Origin: Planctomycetota bacterium
GTDB taxonomy: Bacteria; Planctomycetota; Planctomycetia; Planctomycetales; Planctomycetaceae
DNA: 64,000 nt
Direction of reading: 5' to 3'
NCBI GenBank assembly: GCA_027623235.1
Contig: JAQBVJ010000006.1
Location: 42,621 to 106,620 of the forward strand
Shown: positions 1-9,071 of the stretch, one piece after another
Layout of the letters: every line of letters starts with the position of its first letter
How positions within the stretch are numbered: position 1 is the first letter of the stretch
Translations under genes and position numbers: made by a program
Notes under the pieces: model-generated
The model's database searches: none
Seen by the model: only the letters and a program-made list of their open reading frames with translations
Told to the model about the DNA's origin: nothing

Positions 1-1644
1 CAGAAACGAGTCGTCCAGTTTACGCCCTACGTCTTCGACCATTCCGACGAGTGGGAATTGCGGTGGGGAGACACGTTGAAAGATACCTACACGGTTGAGA
101 TGGCCCGGCTGGGAATTGGCTCGCGAGTGATGCTGAATGACCCGCTTTCGACGTCTGGTCTGGCCAGCGGCCTGCGCGGGTTTCGAGAAGACAGGTTTCC
201 AAACAGCGTCATCGGAACGGACACTTTGCTCTGTGCTGCCCTCGACCACACCCCGCGCTGGGAAGCGGCTCGACGCAGCGTTTTTCGCGACTGGTTGTTC
301 CGCGGCGGAGTCCTGCACGTTTTTCACGGGAATGACGGGAAGTTTCCGAAACTGCCCGTCGACGAACTCAACTCGGCGGCTCAGCTGACTCGACTGGGCA
401 GCGGGCGAATCTACTGGCACGAAATGGAACGAGCCCAGCTGAGAGACGATCGCACTTACGTCTACAGCAAAATCTACCCCACCGCGCCGGTCGTCGTGCC
501 GATCACGGATCTGCAGAACATCAGCGATACGAGCACGGTCGACCCGACATCTCGCGAGTTCACGGCGCAGCTCTCCGGAAACAGCTTCCTCGGGACCTAT
601 TCCGAGTGGGACAGCGACACCTTGATTCCGCAGTCGCTGCGCGACTTCGTCCAGGCTCAGGTTCAACACAACTGGCCCTTGATTTATCTGCTGGCCATTT
701 CGTACTTGCTGTTGATTTTTCCGGGAGGCCCGTGGCTGGCGAAGAGGCTGGATTACCGTCTGAATCTTCTGGCGCTGGTGGTTCTTGTCGGAGCCTGGAG
801 CTGGTTTTATTCGGCAGTCGGTTCCCGCGGTTACGGTGAGCGAACATCGACGCAGGCACTCGCCATCGCGAAACCGCTGCCGGATGGCCGATGGGATGTC
901 GAACAGTGGAGCGGCGTGTTCGTTACAGACGGCGACGTTTACACCGTCATGCATCAGGGAGAAGTTCGAAACTATTCGGGGCTCGTCAAGAGCGGTGAAC
1001 GGGTCGACGGCTTTGTCAACAACGGGCGAGACGGACGATTCGTTGTCGACATCCCACCGTTTACCAGTCGGACGATAGCTCATCGCGCCGTCGTGGAAAT
1101 GCCGGGTCCGCAATTCAAAGTGCTCGACGCGGCGTGGTCGAACGACGGCAGGTTTCAGCGAGTCACCGTGCAGACCGAAGGAGAGTTTCCGACCAAAGTT
1201 CACGCGGCCTGGCTGATCGCCGAAGGGCAAATCTGCAGCATTGCCCCCAGCCAGCTTCGAGGCAAAACCGAACTGACCATGGCTCGACCGGTGACTCCCA
1301 GTCAGTTTTTCGATCTGCAACAGCACGGCAGCAATCACTTCCGGCAGGAAGAATCGGCGGAGAGTTTTTTTCAGCGACAGCAGCCAATTCTGATTGCACG
1401 CGACATCGGCATTCGCCGCTTTGTCGATCGTGACGGTTTTCGATTACCGCGCGACGTCGTGCGGCTTTGCGTTTATGCCGACCTGCCGGATGAACTCGCC
1501 TGTCGCAACGGGAAGCAGCCGGAAGAAACGATGGGAGTCCAGCAGGGTCGAGTGCTTTACAGCTTCGACCTGCCCGTCACTCCGCCGGCAAAAACGGACA
1601 AGCCGAACGATCCGGGCCTGGAACTGAACCTCGGCGGCGAATGA
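1..1644 (+). CDS. Membrane protein, 5' end outside window (ABC export operon)
   Basis: The reading frame is open from the first base, so the start lies upstream; 547 codons are visible. The first 200 or so residues look soluble and end with a segment rich in GG/GR turns (FRDWLFRGGVLHVFHGNDG, then RLGSGRIYWHE) that recalls the GATase-like or DUF4350-like domains of planctomycete membrane proteins; this is a weak resemblance. Two hydrophobic helices follow (around WPLIYLLAISYLLLIFPGG and LNLLALVVLVGAWSWFY), then a beta-rich C-terminal domain that is probably outside the cytoplasm. It ends 24 bp before an ABC ATPase and its permease, so it is likely the third part of the same export or membrane-remodelling system. 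Substrate unknown. Confidence 0.75.
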   Translation, partial: QKRVVQFTPYVFDHSDEWELRWGDTLKDTYTVEMARLGIGSRVMLNDPLSTSGLASGLRGFREDRFPNSVIGTDTLLCAALDHTPRWEAARRSVFRDWLFRGGVLHVFHGNDGKFPKLPVDELNSAAQLTRLGSGRIYWHEMERAQLRDDRTYVYSKIYPTAPVVVPITDLQNISDTSTVDPTSREFTAQLSGNSFLGTYSEWDSDTLIPQSLRDFVQAQVQHNWPLIYLLAISYLLLIFPGGPWLAKRLDYRLNLLALVVLVGAWSWFYSAVGSRGYGERTSTQALAIAKPLPDGRWDVEQWSGVFVTDGDVYTVMHQGEVRNYSGLVKSGERVDGFVNNGRDGRFVVDIPPFTSRTIAHRAVVEMPGPQFKVLDAAWSNDGRFQRVTVQTEGEFPTKVHAAWLIAEGQICSIAPSQLRGKTELTMARPVTPSQFFDLQQHGSNHFRQEESAESFFQRQQPILIARDIGIRRFVDRDGFRLPRDVVRLCVYADLPDELACRNGKQPEETMGVQQGRVLYSFDLPVTPPAKTDKPNDPGLELNLGGE

Positions 1645-1668
1645 TTTCGCCCTGATTGAAGATAACTC

Positions 1669-2706
1669 ATGAGTGAATTTGACGAATCTGTCGAGCCGGC
1701 CGATCCCGCACCGGAAACAGCGCTGACTTCCGCCGCAGAGGCTTTCGAGGCGGAACCGTCCTTCGAAAGCGTCGTGGAACTGCGCCACGTCGCGCACGCT
1801 TTCAAGCAGCACAAAGCGCTGGTCGATGTCTCGTTCCGCGTGCCGAAGGAATCGCTGCACGGCTTCGTCGGTCCGAACGGTGCTGGTAAAACGACGGTTC
1901 TCAAACTGATCTGCACGCTGCTGCAGCCGCAGATCGGCAGCGTCCGCGTCTTCGGCCTCAACGTGGCCAGTCAGTACCGCGAGGTCCGCAAGCGGCTTGG
2001 GTTCATGCCGGACCACTTCAGCATGTACCGGCAGATGACCGTCTTTGAGTATCTCGACTTCTTTGGAGCCGCGTACGGTCTTCCGCTTGCGACCCGGACG
2101 CGAGTCATCAACGACGTCCTCGAACTGACCGACATGAGCGGTCGTCGGCAGGATCTGATCAACGGTCTGTCGCGAGGCATGCAGCAGCGGGTCGGCCTCG
2201 CACGAGTCCTCGTCAACGATCCGGATCTGCTGCTGCTCGATGAACCGGCTTCGGGGCTCGATCCGCGTGCCCGGATCGAGCTGATGGAAATTCTTCGAGC
2301 TCTGCGCAGCATGGGCAAAACGATCATCATCAGCTCGCACATTCTCAGCGAGCTGGCCGAGCTGTGTGACAGCGTCACGATCATTGACCGCGGCCGGGTC
2401 AAGTACAACGGGACGATGGGCGGCCTGCTCGACGGCGAGGACGAGTACCCGCGCTGGCGACTCACTCCCGCAGAGCCGCTGAACGGGCTCGTCGAAACAA
2501 TCAGCAATTCCCCCGGCATCATGGGAGTCGATCCGATCGAAGGCTCGCAGGATGTTCACATCGCCTTCGACCCTGCCTTCCTCGACACAAACGGTGTGCT
2601 GAATCTCGCCATGAATCTGGGCATTTCGGTGAGAGGCTTTACGAAGTCGCAGAAGCACCTCAACCAGGCCTTCATGGACCTCACCGAAAAAGGGGTCCGG
2701 GAATGA
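1669..2706 (+). CDS. ABC transporter ATP-binding protein
   Basis: A 345-residue ATPase that would power the permease encoded next. Walker A is GPNGAGKTT (residues 68-76), the signature is LSRGMQQR (167-174), Walker B is LLLLDEP (187-193), and the H-loop histidine is in IISSHILSEL (near 224). About 35 acidic residues precede the nucleotide-binding domain, and about 100 residues follow it, as in the CcmA/NatA/YhaQ type of ABC-2 exporters. The ATG at 1669 is the only sensible start. Its stop overlaps the permease ATG by four bases (ATGA), which implies translational coupling. The substrate cannot be read from the sequence. Confidence 0.95.
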   Translation: MSEFDESVEPADPAPETALTSAAEAFEAEPSFESVVELRHVAHAFKQHKALVDVSFRVPKESLHGFVGPNGAGKTTVLKLICTLLQPQIGSVRVFGLNVASQYREVRKRLGFMPDHFSMYRQMTVFEYLDFFGAAYGLPLATRTRVINDVLELTDMSGRRQDLINGLSRGMQQRVGLARVLVNDPDLLLLDEPASGLDPRARIELMEILRALRSMGKTIIISSHILSELAELCDSVTIIDRGRVKYNGTMGGLLDGEDEYPRWRLTPAEPLNGLVETISNSPGIMGVDPIEGSQDVHIAFDPAFLDTNGVLNLAMNLGISVRGFTKSQKHLNQAFMDLTEKGVRE

Positions 2707-4256
2707 TCGGTCGCGGCACTTTCGCCCTGGTGGAACGATCGCTGCGCGTCGATGTGCGGCTGATGAGGACGCACCTGGTACGGCTTCTGTTTGCCGGGAT
2801 CATCCTGTTCATGCTGGTCCAGATTCACGACGACATTTCCTGGCACCAGGCTCCCGGAAAGGAGTTTTTCACCGGCATCTGCTATCTGAATTTCGGACTG
2901 CTGAACCTGGCGGCGATGAGTCTCTTCTCGACGGTCATCACCGAAGAGAAAGAAGAGATGACGCTGGGCCTGTTGAAAATGGCCGGAATCAGTCCGATTG
3001 GAATTCTGCTGGGCAAGACGTCGCCGCGTCTGATCGCCGCCATCATGCTGCTGTCCGTGCAGCTGCCGTTTACGTTTCTCGCCATCACGCTGGGCGGAGT
3101 GCTGACCAATCAAATCCTGGCGGCGTATTTGTCGCTGCTGTCGTTCTCCGTTCTGCTGGCCGGACTGGGAGCGTTCTTCTCGACGGTTTGCCGCCGCTCC
3201 AATGTGTCGGCCTCGCTGACCACAGCAAGTCTCGCGGTGATCTATGTCGCGCCGGAATTTGTCGACCCGATGGCGAGGGAACTGCTTCGTCGCGGCCTTT
3301 CCTCCGTCTGGTTGACGAATTCCACGGTCTGGCTGTGCGACTGCATTCGTGAGGCCACTCCGTTTCGATCCATCGAGGAAATTCTTTCGACTGGCTACTC
3401 AGGTGGTTGTTTCACGTGGCAGGTCGCTTCCAATCTGGTTGCTGGAGCGGCCTTGTTTGGTGTGTCATGGCTGCTGTTTGATGCGTGTACCCGGAATGAA
3501 ACTCCCATCGCTCCCTCACGTGGACTGACGGCACTTTTCAGGCGGCGAGTTGCCAGGACTCACGCGAATCCCAATCGCAACCGCGCCTGGGCGAATGCTC
3601 TCGCCTGGAAAGATTTTCATTTTACGACCGGTGGCCTGACAGCAGTGATGATCAAATTCGGTTGCTACGTCCTGCTTCTGACCGGAATGGGAATGATCAC
3701 GTCACGGCACTGGGGAAACGGGCAGGTGTCCGACAATGTCGGCGCCATGTGCATGTTCTCGATGCTGATGGCACTGGGAGTCGAAATCCCAATCTACGCC
3801 TCGCGGTTGTTCCGCGAGGAAATCCGCTGGCAGACCTGGTCGAATCTGTACCTGCTGCCGGTCTCCGTCACGAAAATCGCCACGGACAAAATCATCGGCA
3901 CGCTGCCGACGTTTCTTCCCGGGATCATCATCTTCTTCTTCGGAGCGATCATTGCTCCAGGATTTGTTGACGACTTTTTTGAGGAAGCCCTCGACGAGGT
4001 GGGATTCTGGTGGTTTATCGCTCAGTACATTTTCGGCGTGCACGTCGTCGTGCTGCTGTCATTGATCGTCAAATGGGGAGCCTTGCCGCTGGGCGTCGCC
4101 GTTGTCGTGATGGGCAACGTTCTGTTTGTGGCCTGCGCGTCGCAGTCGCGAGGGGGCGAGGAGATCCTCATCGTTCCGATCTTCTTTGCGATTGTCGGAA
4201 CGTGTGTGTCGATCGCGCTGATTGGCGATCGATTGAAGTCGCTCGCCTCGCAATAA
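2703..4256 (+). CDS. ABC-2 type transporter permease
   Basis: A 517-residue integral membrane protein with about ten to twelve hydrophobic helices, for example LVRLLFAGIILFMLVQ near the N-terminus and GVAVVVMGNVLFVACA near the C-terminus. It starts inside the stop of the ATPase gene (ATGA overlap), so it is its partner. The phrase VITEEKEEMTLGLLKMAGIS matches the conserved EER(KR)..TL.LL...P motif after the second helix of ABC-2 permeases (GldF/NosY/CcmB-like clan). It therefore probably forms the membrane channel of an exporter. It ends just before an inverted repeat at 4259-4344 that could stop transcription. Confidence 0.9.
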   Translation: MIGRGTFALVERSLRVDVRLMRTHLVRLLFAGIILFMLVQIHDDISWHQAPGKEFFTGICYLNFGLLNLAAMSLFSTVITEEKEEMTLGLLKMAGISPIGILLGKTSPRLIAAIMLLSVQLPFTFLAITLGGVLTNQILAAYLSLLSFSVLLAGLGAFFSTVCRRSNVSASLTTASLAVIYVAPEFVDPMARELLRRGLSSVWLTNSTVWLCDCIREATPFRSIEEILSTGYSGGCFTWQVASNLVAGAALFGVSWLLFDACTRNETPIAPSRGLTALFRRRVARTHANPNRNRAWANALAWKDFHFTTGGLTAVMIKFGCYVLLLTGMGMITSRHWGNGQVSDNVGAMCMFSMLMALGVEIPIYASRLFREEIRWQTWSNLYLLPVSVTKIATDKIIGTLPTFLPGIIIFFFGAIIAPGFVDDFFEEALDEVGFWWFIAQYIFGVHVVVLLSLIVKWGALPLGVAVVVMGNVLFVACASQSRGGEEILIVPIFFAIVGTCVSIALIGDRLKSLASQ

Positions 4257-4258
4257 TG

Positions 4259-4344
4259 AACGCGTCCGAAATAACTTCCCGACGCATGTCCCTTCTCCCC
4301 CGAGGGGAGAGGGGACGAAACCGGAAAGTTGTTTCGGACGCGTT
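4259..4344. repeat. Nested palindrome between convergent genes
   Basis: An outer inverted repeat of about 21 bp (left arm 4259-4279, right arm 4324-4344, containing CGTCCGAAA / TTTCGGACG) encloses an inner 29-bp palindrome at 4288-4316 with the core CTCCCCCGAGGGGAG. The same 29-bp core occurs at 38529-38557, and a longer relative lies in frame inside the gene at 14287. Part of the outer arm recurs near 21448 (CCGAAACAACTTCCC). It lies between convergent genes and may act as a bidirectional terminator, but it has no clear T-run, so a dispersed repeat is the safer call. Confidence 0.75.
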
Positions 4345-4359
4345 TCCAACCCTTCGACG

Positions 4360-5460
4360 TTACAGCTCGACTGGTTGCGAATTGTTTCGGGCTGACTCCA
4401 GGCACGCGTTGAGGACCTGCTGGGTCTTCAATGACACCTCTGGCCAGAACGGGTCGCGGGTTCCGGAAATTACCAGGTCCGAAAAATTGCGGAACAGCTT
4501 CGTCTCCTGAGCTCCCGGTCGGCCGTTGCTGAACTCGGGCACGGGCACATGCCGGCTTCCGTTCCGCATATCGAAATCGCAGCCCTGAATCTCGAACGAG
4601 TGGCTTGCGACGTCGAAGCCACTGTCGCTGCCCCGGTACGGCAGGACAAAGTCGTCGACTCGAACGTAGCCCTTCGTGCCGCTCACGTGAGCCCACTGTT
4701 GATGCTCGGTTACGAACGAGCAGTAGAAGCTCGCCGAGACTCCGTTCGGCCAGAACATCTCGCCCGAGAATTCCACCGGGACTGGATTCGGACTGTCCCC
4801 GCGCCCGAACTCGGTGAGCAGTCGCCCGGTGACTCGCTCGGGCAAAGCGTACTGCATGGCGAACAGCGTGAAGCGGATGTTGTACCAGCCGAGGTCGCCC
4901 AGGCAGCCCATCGATTCCAGGCTGCTGCTGACTCGGATGTTGCCCTCTTTGAAATCGTCCGGAGCGAAAAAGCTGAACTGCGTCGTGATGCGTCGCAGAT
5001 CGCCGATCGAGCCCGTGTCGATCGTTTTGCGAATGGCCGGCAGACGGTCACTGTGCATGAACATGACGCCGTCCATGTACTGCACGTTGTTCGCCTCGCA
5101 CGCCGTGAGGATTTCCTGGACGTCGGCCAGCGTGTCGCCGCACGGTTTTTCGCCCATCACATGCTTGCCCGCCTCGGCCGCTTTGATGACCCACTCCTTG
5201 CGGATTCCAGTCGGCAGCGGGATGTAAACCGCGTCGATGTCATCTCGGGCGAGCAGTGCTTCGTAACTGCCGACCGCCTCCGGAGCCGGATCAAACGGCG
5301 CCTGAGCCTGGTTTTCGGAAATGTACTCCGCCGCGCGTTGTTCGCTGCGACTGGCGACGGCGACGAGAGTGGCATTGTCGCAATTCCAGATGGACTTCCA
5401 GTTTTTCTTCGCGATGAACGCCGTTCCTAGAATTCCCCAGCGACAGATTTCCTGAGCCAT
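4360..5460 (-). CDS. Gfo/Idh/MocA family oxidoreductase
   Basis: A 366-residue NAD(P)-dependent sugar or polyol dehydrogenase of unknown substrate. The N-terminal Rossmann segment is WGILGTAFIAKKNW, and the family signature EKP is present in HVMGEKPCGD (E104-K105-P106). The segment SMGCLGDLGWYNIRF matches the GDLG(W/C)Y substrate-domain motif of this family. There is no signal peptide, so it should be cytoplasmic, unlike the secreted relative at 54287-56419. The start is the ATG at 5460 with AAGGA about 11 bases upstream. It is monocistronic, convergent with the ABC operon and divergent from the peptidase. Confidence 0.93.
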   Translation of the reverse strand: MAQEICRWGILGTAFIAKKNWKSIWNCDNATLVAVASRSEQRAAEYISENQAQAPFDPAPEAVGSYEALLARDDIDAVYIPLPTGIRKEWVIKAAEAGKHVMGEKPCGDTLADVQEILTACEANNVQYMDGVMFMHSDRLPAIRKTIDTGSIGDLRRITTQFSFFAPDDFKEGNIRVSSSLESMGCLGDLGWYNIRFTLFAMQYALPERVTGRLLTEFGRGDSPNPVPVEFSGEMFWPNGVSASFYCSFVTEHQQWAHVSGTKGYVRVDDFVLPYRGSDSGFDVASHSFEIQGCDFDMRNGSRHVPVPEFSNGRPGAQETKLFRNFSDLVISGTRDPFWPEVSLKTQQVLNACLESARNNSQPVEL

Positions 5461-5527
5461 AAGTCCGATATTCCTTGAGTTGGTCCGATGAGAGTCGATT
5501 GTGAGAGTCAGCCACTCCCCGGAGTTG

Positions 5528-5595
5528 TGCTGAATGTCGCCTTTCGCTCCGCGAAAGCAGCGCTACTTTCGCAGAGCGAAAGGCGACATTCAGCA
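5528..5595. repeat. Palindromic repeat, copy A (30-bp arms)
   Basis: Arms at 5528-5557 and 5566-5595 are reverse complements with one mismatch and are separated by the 8-base loop CAGCGCTA. A second copy with the same loop lies at 46611-46678. The arm contains GTCGCCTTTCGC, and within each arm CTTTCGC and GCGAAAG form a smaller palindrome. No flanking gene reads through it. It is a REP/MITE-like dispersed element; the long hairpin could also influence RNA stability. Confidence 0.9.
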
Positions 5596-5860
5596 TGACT
5601 CCGCTGCCATCGGGAGAGGGGCAAAAAATGCGTAACTTCAAAACTCACGTTTCGGGTGACTCGTCAGAGTGATTTGACGGGCCGCCGGGGAACGGTAGCA
5701 GGTCGCTTCTTCGACACCAGTGAGTCGAGCGGCGGCTTTTCCTGCCAAACGGGACGTGCGATTCGCAAAAGTCTTGCGCGACGGCCTCGTCGTTTTCCGA
5801 CTTGCCCCGTCGGCCGCTAAACTGGGATCGAAATTCAAATTACTTCAGAACGGTCCCGCC
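5596..5860. other. Intergenic region upstream of the S9 peptidase
   Basis: About 265 bases between the palindrome and the chosen peptidase start. The peptidase frame stays open back to 5720, but the extra residues are Arg/Ala-rich and precede a clean signal peptide, so I treat them as untranslated leader. I see no RNA gene or clear promoter box. Confidence 0.4.
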
Positions 5861-8143
5861 ATGCCCGCTTCCCGCTTCGCGATTGCGATTTGTCTTTGCA
5901 GTGTTTCTCTCGTCTCGTTCGCCACGGCGCAGGATGGTGAGAAGAAAAAAGGCGAGGCCGCAAAGAAACCGGACCCGTCACTGCTGACGGTCGACCGAAT
6001 CTTTAACAGCAGCGATTTCACTTCGCAGTCCGCCTCGGCGACCTGGCTGCCCGACGGGTCGGGGTACACGACGCTGGAGAATTCCGGCAAGACAACGGCG
6101 AAAGACATTGTCCGTCACTCGCCGGATTCGGCGGAGAAATCGATCCTCGTGAGTGCTGCGCAACTGACGCCGGATCTTGAGACCGGGCCGATCACCATTG
6201 AGGGGTACGAGTTTTCGAAAGACCACTCGCGGGTGCTCATCTTCACAAATTCGAAGCGTGTCTGGCGGCGAAATACCCGTGGCAATTACTGGGTGCTCGA
6301 CCGATCGTCGAACGACCTGCGGAAGCTCGGTGGCGACGGTCCTGCATCGACGATGATGTTTGCAAAGTTTTCTCCGAGTGCCGACCGCGTTGCCTACGTG
6401 AGGCACCGCAACATTTACGTTGAGGATATTTCGAGCGGCGAAATCACGAAGCTCACCGAAACACCGACGGACGACATCATCAATGGGACATTCGACTGGG
6501 TTTACGAAGAGGAGCTCAGTCTGCGTGACGGATTTCGCTGGAGCCCCGATGGAAACGCGATCGCGTTCTGGCAGCTCAACACGGAAGGCGTGCGACGATT
6601 TCCGCTGGTGAATAACGCGGCGGGGTTTTATCCCGAGGTGCAGTGGTTTGCGTATCCGAAAACCGGCGAGACGAATCCCGCCTGCCGACTGGGCGTAGTC
6701 GATCTTCGCACGCGAGACACAAAGTTTCTGGCCGTTCCGGGCGACTCGCGGGACCACTACATCGCAAGAATGGACTGGGCCGGCAACTCAAACGAGATCG
6801 TTCTGCAGCAGCTCAACCGGCTTCAGAATCGAAACTCCGTCATGCTGGCAGACGTCGCCAGCGACCGGATCCGAACCATTCTCACTTCGGTCGACGACGC
6901 GTGGGTCGACGTTCACGACGAAATGCACTGGGTTGAGGATCATTCAAAATTCACGTGGGTCAGCGAGCACGACGGCTGGCGTCATATCTATCTGGCCTCG
7001 CGTGACGGTGGGAAGTCATCGCTGATCACGGATGTGAAGTTCGACGCTGTCGAGCTTCTTGAAGTCGATGAAAAGGCCCGTCTGGTTTACTTCATCGCGT
7101 CTCCGGACAACCCGACTCAGCGATACCTGTACGTGGTCGGATTCGACGGAACGGGTCTGAAACGCGTGACTCCTGAGGACCAGCCGGGGACTCATGGGTA
7201 CTCGATCTCGCCAGGCGGCCGGTATGCGGTGCACTCTTATTCGTCGTTTGACGTGCCGACGATGACTGACATTGTGGAGCTGCCATCGCACAGGTCGGTC
7301 AAGTCGCTCGCCACGAACGAAAAGCTGAAGGCGACGCTGGAAAAAGTGGCTCGCGAGCCGGTTGAATTGTTCCGCGTCAACATCGGCGACGGCATCGACC
7401 TCGACGCGTGGTGCATCAAGCCGCCGGGCTTCGACAAGACGAAAAAATACCCGCTGCTGATTTACGTTTATGGCGAGCCGGCCGGTCAGACGGTCCTCGA
7501 TCGCTGGGGCGGCACCAGCTACCTGTGGCATCAGATGATGGCTCAAAAGGGCTACGTCGTGATGAGCTTTGATAATCGAGGCACGCCGGCTCCGCGTGGT
7601 CGCGAGTGGCGGAAAAGTGTCTACCGCAAGGTCGGAGATCTCCACCCGCAGGACCAGGCGGCCGCTGCGCGAGCTGTGCTCAAATCGCGAACGTATCTGG
7701 ATTCCAACCGAGTCGGCATCTGGGGCTGGAGCGGTGGCGGCTCGTCGACTCTGCATGCGATGTTCAAGTTTCCGGAGCTCTACCACACGGGCATCTCGAT
7801 CGCTCCCGTCCCGAATCAGCGCTACTACGACACGATTTACCAGGAGCGCTACATGGGCCTGCCGCGAGACAACGTCGAGGGTTACCGCCAGGGTTCAGCG
7901 ATGAATTTCGCATCGGGGTTGAAGGGCAACCTGCTCGTCATTCACGGAACGGGCGATGACAACTGCCATTACCAGACGACGGAGTTGCTGATCAACGAGC
8001 TCATCCGGCACAACAAACCGTTTTCGATGTTCGCCTATCCGAACCGGACGCACTCGATTCGCGAGGGGAAGAATACGACGCGGCATCTGCGAGGACTGAT
8101 GACAAAGTTTTTTCTCGATAATCTGCCGGCCGGCGGGCGATGA
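5861..8143 (+). CDS. DPP-IV-like S9 family serine peptidase, secreted
   Basis: A 760-residue dipeptidyl-peptidase IV-like enzyme, likely periplasmic or surface-exposed, that would remove N-terminal dipeptides. The signal peptide is ASRFAIAICLCSVSLVSFAT. A beta-propeller (roughly residues 80-480) carries FDWVYEEELS, whose E216-E217 correspond to the DPP-IV glutamates that hold the substrate amino group. The alpha/beta-hydrolase domain has the nucleophile in GWSGGGS (S624), the acid in HGTGDDNCHYQ (D699) and the base in YPNRTHSI (H731); these residues were placed by matching the family pattern. The ATG at 5861 was chosen because the signal peptide begins there; the frame is open further upstream. 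It stands alone. Confidence 0.94.
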   Translation: MPASRFAIAICLCSVSLVSFATAQDGEKKKGEAAKKPDPSLLTVDRIFNSSDFTSQSASATWLPDGSGYTTLENSGKTTAKDIVRHSPDSAEKSILVSAAQLTPDLETGPITIEGYEFSKDHSRVLIFTNSKRVWRRNTRGNYWVLDRSSNDLRKLGGDGPASTMMFAKFSPSADRVAYVRHRNIYVEDISSGEITKLTETPTDDIINGTFDWVYEEELSLRDGFRWSPDGNAIAFWQLNTEGVRRFPLVNNAAGFYPEVQWFAYPKTGETNPACRLGVVDLRTRDTKFLAVPGDSRDHYIARMDWAGNSNEIVLQQLNRLQNRNSVMLADVASDRIRTILTSVDDAWVDVHDEMHWVEDHSKFTWVSEHDGWRHIYLASRDGGKSSLITDVKFDAVELLEVDEKARLVYFIASPDNPTQRYLYVVGFDGTGLKRVTPEDQPGTHGYSISPGGRYAVHSYSSFDVPTMTDIVELPSHRSVKSLATNEKLKATLEKVAREPVELFRVNIGDGIDLDAWCIKPPGFDKTKKYPLLIYVYGEPAGQTVLDRWGGTSYLWHQMMAQKGYVVMSFDNRGTPAPRGREWRKSVYRKVGDLHPQDQAAAARAVLKSRTYLDSNRVGIWGWSGGGSSTLHAMFKFPELYHTGISIAPVPNQRYYDTIYQERYMGLPRDNVEGYRQGSAMNFASGLKGNLLVIHGTGDDNCHYQTTELLINELIRHNKPFSMFAYPNRTHSIREGKNTTRHLRGLMTKFFLDNLPAGGR

Positions 8144-8275
8144 CTCGGTGGAGCGATTGGGTTTTCTGCAGAGGCCACCACCAGTGGTGTCCTGAGAGCA
8201 CGCAATCGAGACTGGAAAGCCGGCCACTCGAACCGGATACTCCGCCGCATCCAGAACTCACCCGGAGTGACCTAC

Positions 8276-8905
8276 GTGGCCGTCGTTGAACTTGAAGTCT
8301 CTTTCCCGCACCAGGACCCGCCGCCACACATTGCGGAATTCCTCGACGAGGCCAACTCACGCGTCGATGAAGTTCTGCAGCATGTCCGTGTCCGCCAGGC
8401 CAGCTTTGTGCCGAGCGATTTTCACGCGGTGTACGACGCCCTGTGTGTCATTGTCGATTCAAGCCTCGCTCCCGGCCACGTTTTCTGCGAGTGGGGCAGC
8501 GGAGTGGGAGTGGTTGCGTGCCTGGCAGCTCTCATGGAATTCGATGCGTGTGGCATCGAGATTCAGGACCACCTGGTCGAAGCCTCACGCGAACTGGCCG
8601 ACGAGTTTGAGCTCGATGTGGAATTCATCACGGGCAGCTTTGTTCCGCACGGAGGTCAGTCGCGAGTCGACGAGAACTTTGAACACGACGCGCACTGGAT
8701 CGACGGTGAGGCGGACAATTCGTACGAGGAACTTGGCATCGCCCCTGAGGAGTTTGATATTTTCTTTGCTTACCCGTGGCCGGGTGAGGAGCACGTGATC
8801 TCTGAGCTGTTCGATTTCTGTGCCGCGGACGGAGCCCTCCTCGTCATGTACACCGCGATGGATGGGGTCCGGATCCAGCGAAAGGTTTCCGATCGAGCTG
8901 ACTGA
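8276..8905 (+). CDS. SAM-dependent methyltransferase-like protein
   Basis: About 210 residues. HVFCEWGSGVGVVACLAAL is a class I methyltransferase motif I (E/D-x-G-x-G-x-G), followed by an acidic residue at the end of the second strand (DACGIEIQ). The later FDIFFAYPWPGEE fits motif IV, and the following FDFCAADGALLVMYT fits motif V. The substrate is unknown. GTG 8276 has GGAG 8 bases upstream and is preferred to GTG 8267. It lies 130 bp downstream of the peptidase and 166 bp upstream of the next gene, so coupling is uncertain. Confidence 0.75.
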   Translation: MAVVELEVSFPHQDPPPHIAEFLDEANSRVDEVLQHVRVRQASFVPSDFHAVYDALCVIVDSSLAPGHVFCEWGSGVGVVACLAALMEFDACGIEIQDHLVEASRELADEFELDVEFITGSFVPHGGQSRVDENFEHDAHWIDGEADNSYEELGIAPEEFDIFFAYPWPGEEHVISELFDFCAADGALLVMYTAMDGVRIQRKVSDRAD

Positions 8906-9071
8906 AACCGCCACAGACAACAGGCCGCCAGGAAGCCGAGTTGTTGTCGTAACAGACAAACCGGCCCGACGTCGCGCGGAACGCGTTTTGAGACGCGGGG
9001 ATTCGGAAGATTTCGAGCGATTGTCGTTAAACTCGAAGAGAGATGCAGCCTCACTCATTCTGGATTGACCG

